From the NCBI RefSeq assembly GCF_009767915.1, contig NZ_WSRP01000011.1:1-64000 (forward strand): a stretch of 64,000 nt of DNA. Direction: 5' to 3'. Positions 8,440-16,689 of this stretch are shown here, piece by piece (within the stretch, counting starts at the first letter, position 1; each line of letters starts with the position of its first letter). Position numbers and translations under genes: made by a program. The stretch is from Parasutterella muris (lineage in GTDB: Bacteria > Pseudomonadota > Gammaproteobacteria > Burkholderiales > Burkholderiaceae_F). Below the pieces are notes generated by a model. That model saw nothing but the letters and a program-made list of their open reading frames with translations. It was not told where the DNA came from and ran no database searches.

Positions 8440-9081
8440 ATGGCTGATGAAAGTTATAACGTTCCGAACCTCGCCGACGGCGAGGTTTTTCGGGTTGAGC
8501 AGACTATCAAGCGCAGCCGTTTCATAACTTCAGTCGGCCGTACTGACAGTGTGGAATCAGCCAAAGCTTTTATCGAAAAAATTAAAACGGAATTCGCGGA
8601 CGCCCGCCATAACTGCTGGGCCTATTGCGCTGGCGCAGCCGGTTCCTCCGATCGTGTCGGCGCAAGCGACGACGGAGAACCGCACGGAACCGCAGGGCGT
8701 CCGATGCTGACCATCGTGACGCACAGCGGAATCGGAGAACTTACGGTGGTTGTGACACGTTATTTCGGCGGCATCCTTTTAGGAACGGGCGGCTTGGTTA
8801 AAGCCTATCAGTCAAGCGTCAAGATGGCGCTTGAAACGCTCCCGATTCGTAAAAAAGTGCCGGTAGAAGTAATCACGCTCAGTATTGAACACCGATTTAT
8901 CAACCAGTTTCTAAGACTCCTTGAAGACTTCGAGGGGCGTGTCCTCAGTAAAGAATTCGCGATGGATGCGGAGTTCTCTTTAGAAGTGCCGAGAGACCGC
9001 GCTGATGATTTTTGCAAAAAAATCGAAGAAGTCACAGCGGGCTCTCTCCTGCTTGAGCGGGAAAAGAGAGCGGAATCCTAG
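8440..9081 (+). CDS. yigZ: YigZ/IMPACT family protein
   Basis: The protein has 213 residues. The N-terminal IMPACT domain shows GEPHGTAGRPML and VTRYFGGILLGTGGLVKAY, the family signature; a C-terminal DUF1949 domain follows from about residue 140. Eukaryotic IMPACT influences translational control by GCN2; the bacterial role is not established. It sits 12 bases after the M14 pseudoenzyme gene, so it may be cotranscribed with the ATP-grasp operon, although yigZ genes are widespread and the linkage may be incidental. Confidence 0.88.
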   Translation: MADESYNVPNLADGEVFRVEQTIKRSRFITSVGRTDSVESAKAFIEKIKTEFADARHNCWAYCAGAAGSSDRVGASDDGEPHGTAGRPMLTIVTHSGIGELTVVVTRYFGGILLGTGGLVKAYQSSVKMALETLPIRKKVPVEVITLSIEHRFINQFLRLLEDFEGRVLSKEFAMDAEFSLEVPRDRADDFCKKIEEVTAGSLLLEREKRAES

Positions 9082-9095
9082 TCTGTCAAAGCGGT

Positions 9096-9115
9096 CGCCG
9101 AATTGAACTTCGGCG
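9096..9115. terminator. Weak hairpin between convergent genes
   Basis: CGCCGAA (9096-9102) and TTCGGCG (9109-9115) form a perfect 7-bp stem in the gap between the convergent yigZ and SbcC-like genes. There is no clear T-run on either side, so its action as a terminator is uncertain. Confidence 0.35.
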
Positions 9116-9127
9116 GCCGGACGCTGT

Positions 9128-12100
9128 TTAACTGACGAGAAGACGAATGTTGTTTGCGGAAAGCTTATCCGCAATATCTCGGTAAGCGCTCTTATTTTCA
9201 GAAGATGATTTCACCAGAACAAATCCTTCCGTTATGGCCTGCGGAGCAATGAGCTGCGTGCGGGCAAGCTGAAGTGCCATGGCAAGCCTTGATCGTTCTT
9301 GTTCAGAAAGTGCGGAAATCGGAGAAATCGTCGGACCGTTTAAAGTGGAACTGGTTTTGACGAGCAGACTGCTGCCTTGGAAACGAAGCTTAAAGCCGGC
9401 CTCTAAGAGTCCGAGATACTCGTTAGCGAACTGAACCAGTAGTTTGCGGGCCAGTTCAACCGGGTTTTCAGGATGCTCGGACGTACCGATCAGAGACTTC
9501 CAGCCCTGAATTTGTTCACTAAGGGAAGTAGATTCTTTTTCTTCGCGTCTTCTTCTGTTTCTGTTGTTAAGATTGCTGGCGACTTTCTCCCGCAGAACTG
9601 CGGCTTGCCCGCTTACGACGTGGAACTGATCGCTCTTCTGATTCAGAATTTCATCGAGCTGAGATCGTGTGAGATGCGTCAGTTCAAGTTTTTCAAGTCC
9701 CGCAAGCTCTTCTTTCTTTTGATCGAGCTGCGTCTCGTAAGTTTTAAGCCTTTCGCTGAGTTCAGTGCTCTGACGTTCAAGTTCGCTGAGCTGTGTAGAC
9801 GAAATCACGGAAGAGAGGAAAGTGACTTCGTTCGGGAAACCGTATTTGTTCAGGTTCAGCACAAAGTTAGCGGAAAGCTCAGCCACCTTCAGCTGAATCT
9901 CGTTTCGCTCACCTTCAAGTGAATCAATTTTTTCCAGGTTTTCATTTAAGGCGTTCTGTCTGGCTTCGTAGACGGTCTGAGCCTCGTCTTTAAGCCGCTT
10001 CGCGTTCTCGCACTCGGACTCTATCGCACCGATAAATTCGTCCGGGCTGTGGTTGGCGATGGCTTCGTGACGATCCTTCTGCAGTTTTTTGAGTTTCTCT
10101 GCAATTGCTTCGAGGTTCGTTTCGATGTCTCCCACAGTCTTTTTCTGGACGGTATAAAGCTCGTTCTCACTGCGAAGCTGCTCCGCATCTTTAGCGATAG
10201 CCGCAGAGAGCTCTTCATGCTCGCTACTCCACGCAAGCCACTGTTCGCGCCGTTTCACCAATGTCGGGAAGTTCTGCTTCTGCATGGCCGGCGTCGAGGC
10301 TTTAAGGCCGTAGCGGGCAAAGGTGCGCTCTAAAAGTCGGGTTGTGTTGACGCGGGCAAGCTCGGATTCTTTTTCTTTTTTGTAGAGCTGCTGGAGTGAA
10401 TCCGAATCATTTTTAATGGTCAGTTCCAAAGAGTCGCAGCTTTGACGAAGTTTGCGAAGTTCTTCTGACGTTTCGGAAAGCGCTTCTTCTAAAGCGGCTA
10501 TCTGCTCTAAACCTGCGTCAATTTTTTCTAACCGGGTTTTGAGATCATCGCGCCGATTGACAAGTGCTGTCTGCTTCTGGCGAATGAGCGGTCCCCATAC
10601 GATGGGCTTTTTCTCTCTTAATCCGGTCAGTCCGAGCTCAGCGGTTTCGCTCAAAATAAAATCTTTTTCGCTTTCGAGTTTTTTCGTCAGATCGCTGAGC
10701 CTGGTTTCGTGCTCGTTTAAGCTCTGCTGCAAAGCGAGGTGATCTGCCTCTAAAGATTCTTTGGTTTGTTTTGCGGCAGCCGCTTCAGCTTTTGCTTTTT
10801 CAAGTTTCTCAGCGGTGTTGGTGTCGAAATGAAGACCGGAGGCATAAGGATGATGAATCGCGCCGCAAAGCGGACATGGTTTTCCGTTCATGAGCTCGCT
10901 TCTGGCCTTTTCATAAGAGAGGACCTGAAGATAGAACGCATGGGCTGAGGAGGTTGCTTCAACCAGAGCCTGCTTATCCCGCAATGTCTGGATTGCCGCG
11001 GACAGTGAGAGCGACGAGATGCGAAGGGCATGCTTGGTTCCCTCGAGCAGCTCTTTCTCCTTAACTTGTTCTTCGTGATCCATGGCCAGAAGAGAAATTC
11101 GTTCGACCATTTCATTGACCTTGGCAAGATGCGCTTCACGCTCGGCGAGTAGGACATGAAGCGATTCGGGGGAGTCATGTCCGACCGTTTTAATGAGAAT
11201 TCGCTTTTTTGTCGTGAGTTCGCTCTGCAGCGAAAGTTCTTTCGCTTTTTGCTGAGACAGTGCGGCTTGTGTTGCGGTCAGCTGAGAGCGGTTGAGTTCG
11301 ATTGTTTTCTGAAGTTTGCGCTGATCTTCCTGAAATTTTTCAATATTGCTGTTTTCATCCTCGATGATCAGGAGCTCTCTTTCATATTCGTCGAGCTCGG
11401 AGACAAGCAGCGAGTCGCTGCTCTGTTCATTCATCTTTTTAGCAAGCAGCTGCTCGCGCATATTGGCTTGAGAAAGCAAAGCTTTCAGTCGGTTAACGTT
11501 TTCCTGAATCAGACGCAGTGCGGTTTGTTCGCGAACCAAACTGTCTTTGGTGTTCTTCTGTTCAATTGAAAAAGAAGAAATATCCTCATCAAGCGTACGC
11601 ACTCTTTCGACAATCGTGCGCTTTTCATGGAATTCTTTTAGCGTGAGCTGGTAGTTCTTATCCGCTTCGTTCAGTGCTGAGGCGGCCGAACGAACTTTTT
11701 CCGACAGAAACGGCGTAGTTTTCTTCAGGTCGGATAGATCTTTCTGGATTTCTTTTTCATGCTCCCTCTGCTGAACGATAACGTCGTATTCGGGCTGGAG
11801 CTTGTCCGCTTTCCTGGCCTTCTCGAGGACGGTTTGCTTGACGCGGAATCGGGCGATGTCCGCATCAACGACGGCCTTCTGTTTGGAGAGCTTAGAGATT
11901 TCCTCCTTGAGTAGAGCAATTTTTCCAACCCATTCAATTTGGGACTGATTTTTTTGAACGTCGCGCTGAAGCGCGGCAAGTTCCTGTTCCGTTCGCACGA
12001 GCATCTGGCTGAGGTTTTGCTCTTCCTCCTGAGAAACCGCGGGAATGGAGGCGATGACTTTCTCGGAAGCCTGAAGCATCGCTTCTTTTTGTTTCACGAT

Positions 12101-12553
12101 GCCTTCTGCCGCGAGCTGTAGTCGCTGAGTGTCAGTGTTTGGCGCGCTCAGGCATGATCCAAAAGCAAAAATGCCGTCACTGGCAGAAAGTTTATGGTTC
12201 CAGTGTTTCGCGTCTAAGAAAATTGCGCTGAAAAATTCTTCTGAAGAGAGGCTGGTCAGCTGTGAAATTTTCCATTTGGCTGAAGAGTCGTCTTTTTTTG
12301 TCAAAACGGCTTCCGAGCCGTTCCATTCAGCATCGAAAATTCCCTCTGAGGATTCGAGCTCAGCCCGCACTGACTTAAATTCAGTGCCGCCGTCTTGATC
12401 GGAGCGTCCGAATAGGGCGAGCCTCAGGGCGCGTGCCGCGGATTCCGCATCCGCGCTCTTTTCGGCGAAGTAATTTTCCTCAACCGTGAAATCAACATGA
12501 AAAGGAGATCCCGAAAAATCTGAGGGAACTGCCTCTAAAGAAAGAATTTTCAT
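9128..12553 (-). CDS. SbcC/Rad50-like coiled-coil protein with degenerate ATPase
   Basis: The protein has 1141 residues. It begins MKILSLEAV as SbcC does and has long Glu/Lys/Gln-rich coiled coils interrupted near the middle by a zinc hook (KPCPLCGAIHHP, Cys560 and Cys563) that closely resembles the SbcC hook. At the N-terminus the Walker A position (about residues 28-48, ENYFAEKSADAESAARALRL) has no GxxGxGKS/T. At the C-terminus the ABC signature reads LSEQERSR instead of LSGGE, and the Walker B/D-loop region (AITEGFVLVKSSS) lacks the Asp-Glu pair. The chain ends soon after, at RLLVS. The long frame has no stops, so it is under selection. No sbcD nuclease is adjacent. Its role could be structural: DNA tethering or an inactive partner of a true SbcC. 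It is probably cotranscribed with the small membrane protein 21 bases upstream. Confidence 0.72.
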   Translation of the reverse strand: MKILSLEAVPSDFSGSPFHVDFTVEENYFAEKSADAESAARALRLALFGRSDQDGGTEFKSVRAELESSEGIFDAEWNGSEAVLTKKDDSSAKWKISQLTSLSSEEFFSAIFLDAKHWNHKLSASDGIFAFGSCLSAPNTDTQRLQLAAEGIVKQKEAMLQASEKVIASIPAVSQEEEQNLSQMLVRTEQELAALQRDVQKNQSQIEWVGKIALLKEEISKLSKQKAVVDADIARFRVKQTVLEKARKADKLQPEYDVIVQQREHEKEIQKDLSDLKKTTPFLSEKVRSAASALNEADKNYQLTLKEFHEKRTIVERVRTLDEDISSFSIEQKNTKDSLVREQTALRLIQENVNRLKALLSQANMREQLLAKKMNEQSSDSLLVSELDEYERELLIIEDENSNIEKFQEDQRKLQKTIELNRSQLTATQAALSQQKAKELSLQSELTTKKRILIKTVGHDSPESLHVLLAEREAHLAKVNEMVERISLLAMDHEEQVKEKELLEGTKHALRISSLSLSAAIQTLRDKQALVEATSSAHAFYLQVLSYEKARSELMNGKPCPLCGAIHHPYASGLHFDTNTAEKLEKAKAEAAAAKQTKESLEADHLALQQSLNEHETRLSDLTKKLESEKDFILSETAELGLTGLREKKPIVWGPLIRQKQTALVNRRDDLKTRLEKIDAGLEQIAALEEALSETSEELRKLRQSCDSLELTIKNDSDSLQQLYKKEKESELARVNTTRLLERTFARYGLKASTPAMQKQNFPTLVKRREQWLAWSSEHEELSAAIAKDAEQLRSENELYTVQKKTVGDIETNLEAIAEKLKKLQKDRHEAIANHSPDEFIGAIESECENAKRLKDEAQTVYEARQNALNENLEKIDSLEGERNEIQLKVAELSANFVLNLNKYGFPNEVTFLSSVISSTQLSELERQSTELSERLKTYETQLDQKKEELAGLEKLELTHLTRSQLDEILNQKSDQFHVVSGQAAVLREKVASNLNNRNRRRREEKESTSLSEQIQGWKSLIGTSEHPENPVELARKLLVQFANEYLGLLEAGFKLRFQGSSLLVKTSSTLNGPTISPISALSEQERSRLAMALQLARTQLIAPQAITEGFVLVKSSSENKSAYRDIADKLSANNIRLLVS

Positions 12554-12574
12554 GCTTACCTTGATATTTTTTCG

Positions 12575-12853
12575 TTAGTAGGTGACTTTAGTCAGACCGT
12601 AGCCAAGTACAAAGAAAATCACAGACAGAATGATCCACATGATCGTGAGGATGCGTGTTGTCTGCAGAATTTTTTCACGCTGATATGCGGAAAGATCAGG
12701 GGTCAGAAGAAGTCTTCCGAACTTGCTGAAGTAGCTGCCGCAGAAGCCGCCGATGAGCACAGGGATAATGCCCCACCAGTAACTGAATCCGATCCAGCCG
12801 ATTAAAGCTCCTGAACCGACAAGAAAAGCAATAAGAATTGGGTACGCAAACAT
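12575..12853 (-). CDS. Small membrane protein of unknown function
   Basis: The protein has 92 residues from the ATG at 12853, which I prefer over an upstream in-frame start because GGAGGT lies 8 bases before it. Three hydrophobic segments are visible (about residues 4-22, 24-42 and 70-88), separated by a polar stretch with Asp, Arg and Lys. I do not recognise the family. It precedes the SbcC-like gene in the same direction and is probably in the same transcript. Confidence 0.55.
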   Translation of the reverse strand: MFAYPILIAFLVGSGALIGWIGFSYWWGIIPVLIGGFCGSYFSKFGRLLLTPDLSAYQREKILQTTRILTIMWIILSVIFFVLGYGLTKVTY

Positions 12854-12941
12854 TGAATATAACCTCCACACAGCACTTTACCGCAATCGACCGATGTACA
12901 CAAAACGGAGATTTCAAGGAGTACAAAAATGCCATAAAAAA

Positions 12942-12960
12942 ACGCCGCGAAAAGCGGCGC
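12942..12960 (-). terminator. Terminator of the DUF3597 gene
   Basis: Read on the minus strand, the arms GCGCCGC and GCGGCGT enclose a TTTTC loop and are followed by a run of T (the A-run at 12936-12942 on the plus strand). It lies 18 bases after the DUF3597 stop. Confidence 0.7.
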
Positions 12961-12978
12961 TTTGGTGGTTAAATCAGT

Positions 12979-13392
12979 TTACTTGGTTAGATCGGCCGGT
13001 ACTTTGCCGCCGTTCTCAGCAAGCTTCTGCATCACGGCTTTGTGAAGCCAAACATTCATTTGAGCATAGTCTCCGCCGATGAGATCTTTCGGGCATCCGA
13101 GCTCTTCAGCCAATGTTTTGCGATTAGCTAGAGAGGAATCAATACCGAGAAGCTTCATCAAGTCAACGATAGAAGTTTTCCAGTTCAGATTTGCCCCGTT
13201 CTTGCTTGCAATCTCTTCGCATACTGCAATGACGTCAACGGTCTGGGGAGCTTCAGAAGCAGAGACCTCGGGCGCAGCGGGTTCAGCTGCGGCTGGGGCT
13301 TCCGCGGCTGCGGCTTCAGTGCCGGCAACAGCTTCAACTGCCTTATCTTTCACTAAACCGAGTTTTTCCATGATTGTATTGAAAATGCCCAT
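12979..13392 (-). CDS. DUF3597 domain protein
   Basis: The protein has 137 residues. It starts MGIFNTIMEKLG, as DUF3597 proteins do, continues with an Ala/Pro/Glu-rich linker (about 20-50) and ends in the conserved domain (NWKTSIVDLMKLLGIDSS, then MNVWLHKAVMQKLAENG). The domain resembles a peptidoglycan-binding-like helical fold, but no function is established. There is no signal peptide. It is a single-gene unit with its own ribosome-binding site (AGGAGG) and terminator. Confidence 0.82.
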   Translation of the reverse strand: MGIFNTIMEKLGLVKDKAVEAVAGTEAAAAEAPAAAEPAAPEVSASEAPQTVDVIAVCEEIASKNGANLNWKTSIVDLMKLLGIDSSLANRKTLAEELGCPKDLIGGDYAQMNVWLHKAVMQKLAENGGKVPADLTK

Positions 13393-13634
13393 ATGGCCTC
13401 CTGTATCTCAATGACTAATTAAACGGAACTACCGTGTTCTTAATTCTGAATATTACTCTCAGCCTCAAAAACGGATTGGTACAAACCCCGATTTAGGCAA
13501 AGGAAGCTGATTGCCTGAGATTAGATATTTATCGCAGGTCGGCTAAAAAGAAAATCAGCCGGAATAAACAATCGGTAAACTTAGAGTCGGATCACGAAAA
13601 TATCCAAAAAGAAGTTAATCTAAGGAGAATTCGC

Positions 13635-14288
13635 TTGTTTACGCTAACTCTGCTCATGGCTGCGGCATCTGTCTTTACAGCGGCAGTGTTTATCTATTGC
13701 TTTAAGAAGCAGAACGCGGGGCGGATTTCCTTTTCGATACTTCTTTTGACGGGCGTAATCCTTATTGCCGCATCTGCCCTGTATGCGGGACTCGGCCGCT
13801 TCAGTGATTGGCAGGACGCTAAGGTTGAGACGCATATCGATCCTCGGCTTGCGGCAAAAATCACCGAAGCAAGAAGAGAAGTGCTGCGGTTTCCGGACAG
13901 TGCGGATAAGAAAATCGAACTTGGAAGACTGCTGCTTCAGGGCGGACGCTTTAGTGATTCGGCACAGGTATTTGAGCAGGCGATTGCCCAATATCCGCAA
14001 AGAGCTGATCTGTACGGCCTAAAGGCAAGAGCGCTTTATTACGCAAACGGAAGAAAAATCACGGACGATGTTCGGGAGAGCATTGATGCGGCCCGGGCGT
14101 TAAAACCCGCGGAAGCTGAAAGCACGATGCTCGTTGCAGAAGACGCTTATCGAAGAGGAGAGTACAGGGTCGCTGTTGAAGAGTGGCAGAAAGTGCTGAA
14201 ATCCGGTTCAGCCGGGATCAATCGAGAGGCGGTCGCAAATGCGGTTAGAAGCGCACAGACAAAGCTTCAGAAGTCGGAGCAACAATAA
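13635..14288 (+). CDS. CcmI/NrfG-like TPR protein of a cytochrome c haem lyase
   Basis: The protein has 217 residues. Two transmembrane segments (about 1-19 and 32-52) precede a periplasmic TPR domain (about 75-210; repeats near LELGRLLLQGGRFSD-like and YPQRADLYGLKARAL). CcmI and NrfG bind the C-terminus of apocytochromes and present them to the CcmF/CcmH lyase. The start is a TTG with AAGGAG 8 bases upstream. ccmF follows 44 bases later and ccmH after that; there is no ccmG, ccmE or ccmABCD here, so the trio resembles the dedicated NrfEFG module more than a housekeeping ccm operon. Confidence 0.75.
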   Translation: MFTLTLLMAAASVFTAAVFIYCFKKQNAGRISFSILLLTGVILIAASALYAGLGRFSDWQDAKVETHIDPRLAAKITEARREVLRFPDSADKKIELGRLLLQGGRFSDSAQVFEQAIAQYPQRADLYGLKARALYYANGRKITDDVRESIDAARALKPAEAESTMLVAEDAYRRGEYRVAVEEWQKVLKSGSAGINREAVANAVRSAQTKLQKSEQQ

Positions 14289-14332
14289 CAGACCGTTTGG
14301 ATATCGGTGAAAGCGACAAAGAGGAGAATCAC

Positions 14333-16204
14333 GTGTTACCTGAGTTCGGACATTTTCTTTTAATCCTTGCGGCAGTGATCGCTTTCGTTTTTCCATGGAC
14401 AATACTCTACGGCGTTCTGAGGAAGCCTCCTGCATTCACAGGGCTCTGGCGTCCTGCGGTTCTGACGGTGTTTTCCGGTCTGACGCTTTCGCTCTTTTCA
14501 CTCGCATACGCTTTCCTGACCAATGACTTCTCCGTCACTTATGTTTCAGAGAACTCAAATTCGTACTTGGAGACTTTTTATAAAATCGCGGCGGTTTGGA
14601 GCAGCCACGAAGGTTCCATGCTGCTCTGGATTTGGCTGATTTCCTGCTGGACAACCTTGTTTGCGCTTCTGACGAACGAATCCGAAGAAGTGAAAGCGCC
14701 AGCCGTCGCTTCAGCGCTGCTGATTATCGGTCTGCTGTCTCTTTTTCTCGTTTTTACTTCGAATCCGTTTGCGCGTCAGCTCCCGATGGTACCTGCCGAA
14801 GGCAAGGATCTGAATCCGATTCTTCAGGACATCGGAATGATTTTTCATCCGCCGCTTTTATTTTTGGGTTACGCAGGGATTTCTCTCTCGTTTGCTTTCT
14901 CAATCGGCTGTCTTCTTCGCAGGCAGCTGACTCCGACTTCTCTGAATTCACTGACTAAAATTTCGAGCATAGCCTGGGGCTTCTTGACGGCGGGCAATGT
15001 TCTCGGTTCCTGGTGGGCTTATAACGAGCTCGGCTGGGGCGGCTGGTGGTTCTGGGATCCGGTTGAGAACTCCTCATTTATCCCGTGGCTGCTTGCAAGT
15101 GCTCAGCTTCATGCGCTTTTGCTTGCCCGTAAACGCCACAAACTCTGCAAGAGCGTGCTTTTTATCCCGATTGCCGCTTTTACCGTTTCACTCATCGGCA
15201 CCTTTATTGTGCGCTCAGGCGTGATCCAGTCGGTTCACGCCTTCGCTTCCGATCCGAATAAGGGGCTCTTCCTGATTGCAATAACGGTGCTCATGGCACT
15301 GCCTGCGCTGATTCTTTTTGCCAGAAACGCGGTCTTTTTTAAAGGCGATACTTCAGAAATCAATGCTTATGATGCCGCCGTATCCGTGGCTGTCATGATT
15401 CTTAGCGCGGCTGCGGCAGTGGTTTTATTCGGAACCGTGTTCCCGCTTATTTATCAGGGGTTCGGACTCGGAAGTCTGTCTGTCGGGGCTCCGTACTTTA
15501 ATTCTATCTTCGCGCCGCTGACGATTGCCGCGGCTTTGCTGATCAGCGGCTTTACGCTGTTTAGACAAAGAGCAGCCTCTGCCGCCGCGGTTATTGCGGT
15601 AAGCGCTGCCTCATCGGTTGCGATCGCTTTTTTCCTGCATCCGAAGGATCCGATTATGACGGCCTTCGCGGTCTTTTCCTGTGCAATGCTGTTTCTGAGC
15701 CTTATCACAGAGGCGCTGACAAAACGCGCCGGACAAAATTGGTTTGCGTTTCTCGCTCATTTGGGCATCGCGGTATCAATGGTCGGTGTGATCGGCGATA
15801 CGCAGTTTCAGCAGGAGGCGCTGGTCCGAATGGGGCCGGGCTGCGGAAGACCGCTTGGCGACGTTATCTTTGTCTACGACAGAACGGATAAAGTTGACAG
15901 CAAGTCTTTTTATGCGGACGAGGGTCGCATCATTGTGCTTGATAAGAATGAAAAAGAAATTACCGAGCTTCGCCCGCAGCGTCAGACGTTTAAGAGCAAC
16001 GGGATGCAGATGACGCATGCCGGCATCAGTCATGGCCTGTTCCGTGATTTGTACGTTTCAATGGGCAATCAGCTTTCCGCGGAAGAGTATCTGATGCGTC
16101 TGAATATTAAACCGATGATGATATGGCTTTGGCTTGGCGGACTCTTGATGATATTCGGTCTTTTCTTTGCTCGGACGTTTAGAAGAGAAAAGGATCTCTC
16201 ATGA
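14333..16204 (+). CDS. CcmF/NrfE-like cytochrome c haem lyase subunit
   Basis: The protein has 623 residues from the GTG at 14333. I choose this start because AGGAGA lies 7 bases upstream and the chain then opens LPEFGHFLLILA, as CcmF proteins do. It is a polytopic membrane protein with about 14-15 hydrophobic segments and the Trp-rich haem-handling WWD motif GWGGWWFWDPVENSSFIPW. CcmF takes haem from CcmE and, with CcmH, ligates it to apocytochrome cysteines in the periplasm. The gene overlaps ccmH by 4 bases (ATGA). The order I-F-H without ccmG suggests a specialised lyase; the octahaem MccA 13 kb downstream is the obvious local client (inference). Confidence 0.85.
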   Translation: MLPEFGHFLLILAAVIAFVFPWTILYGVLRKPPAFTGLWRPAVLTVFSGLTLSLFSLAYAFLTNDFSVTYVSENSNSYLETFYKIAAVWSSHEGSMLLWIWLISCWTTLFALLTNESEEVKAPAVASALLIIGLLSLFLVFTSNPFARQLPMVPAEGKDLNPILQDIGMIFHPPLLFLGYAGISLSFAFSIGCLLRRQLTPTSLNSLTKISSIAWGFLTAGNVLGSWWAYNELGWGGWWFWDPVENSSFIPWLLASAQLHALLLARKRHKLCKSVLFIPIAAFTVSLIGTFIVRSGVIQSVHAFASDPNKGLFLIAITVLMALPALILFARNAVFFKGDTSEINAYDAAVSVAVMILSAAAAVVLFGTVFPLIYQGFGLGSLSVGAPYFNSIFAPLTIAAALLISGFTLFRQRAASAAAVIAVSAASSVAIAFFLHPKDPIMTAFAVFSCAMLFLSLITEALTKRAGQNWFAFLAHLGIAVSMVGVIGDTQFQQEALVRMGPGCGRPLGDVIFVYDRTDKVDSKSFYADEGRIIVLDKNEKEITELRPQRQTFKSNGMQMTHAGISHGLFRDLYVSMGNQLSAEEYLMRLNIKPMMIWLWLGGLLMIFGLFFARTFRREKDLS

Positions 16205-16590
16205 AAAAAATTATCTATGTCCTGACATGCTGTTTGGCTTTGTGTTTCGCATCCCTGTCGTTAGCGGCGGTCTCAAGTGCTGATATCCGCACTCAGGCGA
16301 TAGAGATATCCAAAGAGCTGAGATGTCCCTCCTCAATGACTCAGTCTCTTTATGAGTCGGAAGCGCCTATCGCGGCTGAGCTGAAAGGGCTTATCTATAA
16401 AAAGTTAGCGGCAGGGGAATCAAAAGAGCAGATTCTTACGTTTCTAAGCGAGCGCTATGGTGAGCAGATTCGATATGAACCAGCGATGAACGCTTCTACT
16501 GCAATGCTGTGGCTCTTTCCGGCGTTTTTATTTTTAACGATTTTCTTCTGGTTTGTCATCGCAGTCCTGCTCAGGAAAAAATTAAAGTAA
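16201..16590 (+). CDS. CcmH/NrfF-like protein with only one motif cysteine
   Basis: The protein has 129 residues: a signal peptide (about 1-22, ending SLAAVSS), the CcmH three-helix domain and a C-terminal transmembrane segment (about 103-122). The normal redox motif LRCxxCQ reads LRCPSSMTQS, so the second cysteine is Ser and the following Gln is Met. CcmH usually uses both thiols to reduce or resolve the apocytochrome CXXCH disulfide; a single-cysteine form could still make a mixed disulfide but not resolve it alone. The rest (IAAELKGLIYKKLAAGESKEQ, FLSERYGEQIRY) is well conserved, so this is not random decay. Confidence 0.8.
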   Translation: MKKIIYVLTCCLALCFASLSLAAVSSADIRTQAIEISKELRCPSSMTQSLYESEAPIAAELKGLIYKKLAAGESKEQILTFLSERYGEQIRYEPAMNASTAMLWLFPAFLFLTIFFWFVIAVLLRKKLK

Positions 16591-16689
16591 GCGGGTTAAT
16601 AAATCATGGGCGAAGTTCTGTGAAGAGAACGCAGAAAGCGGGATAATCATAGATTCGCACTATCTGTTTTTACTGTGAATATATAGAAA

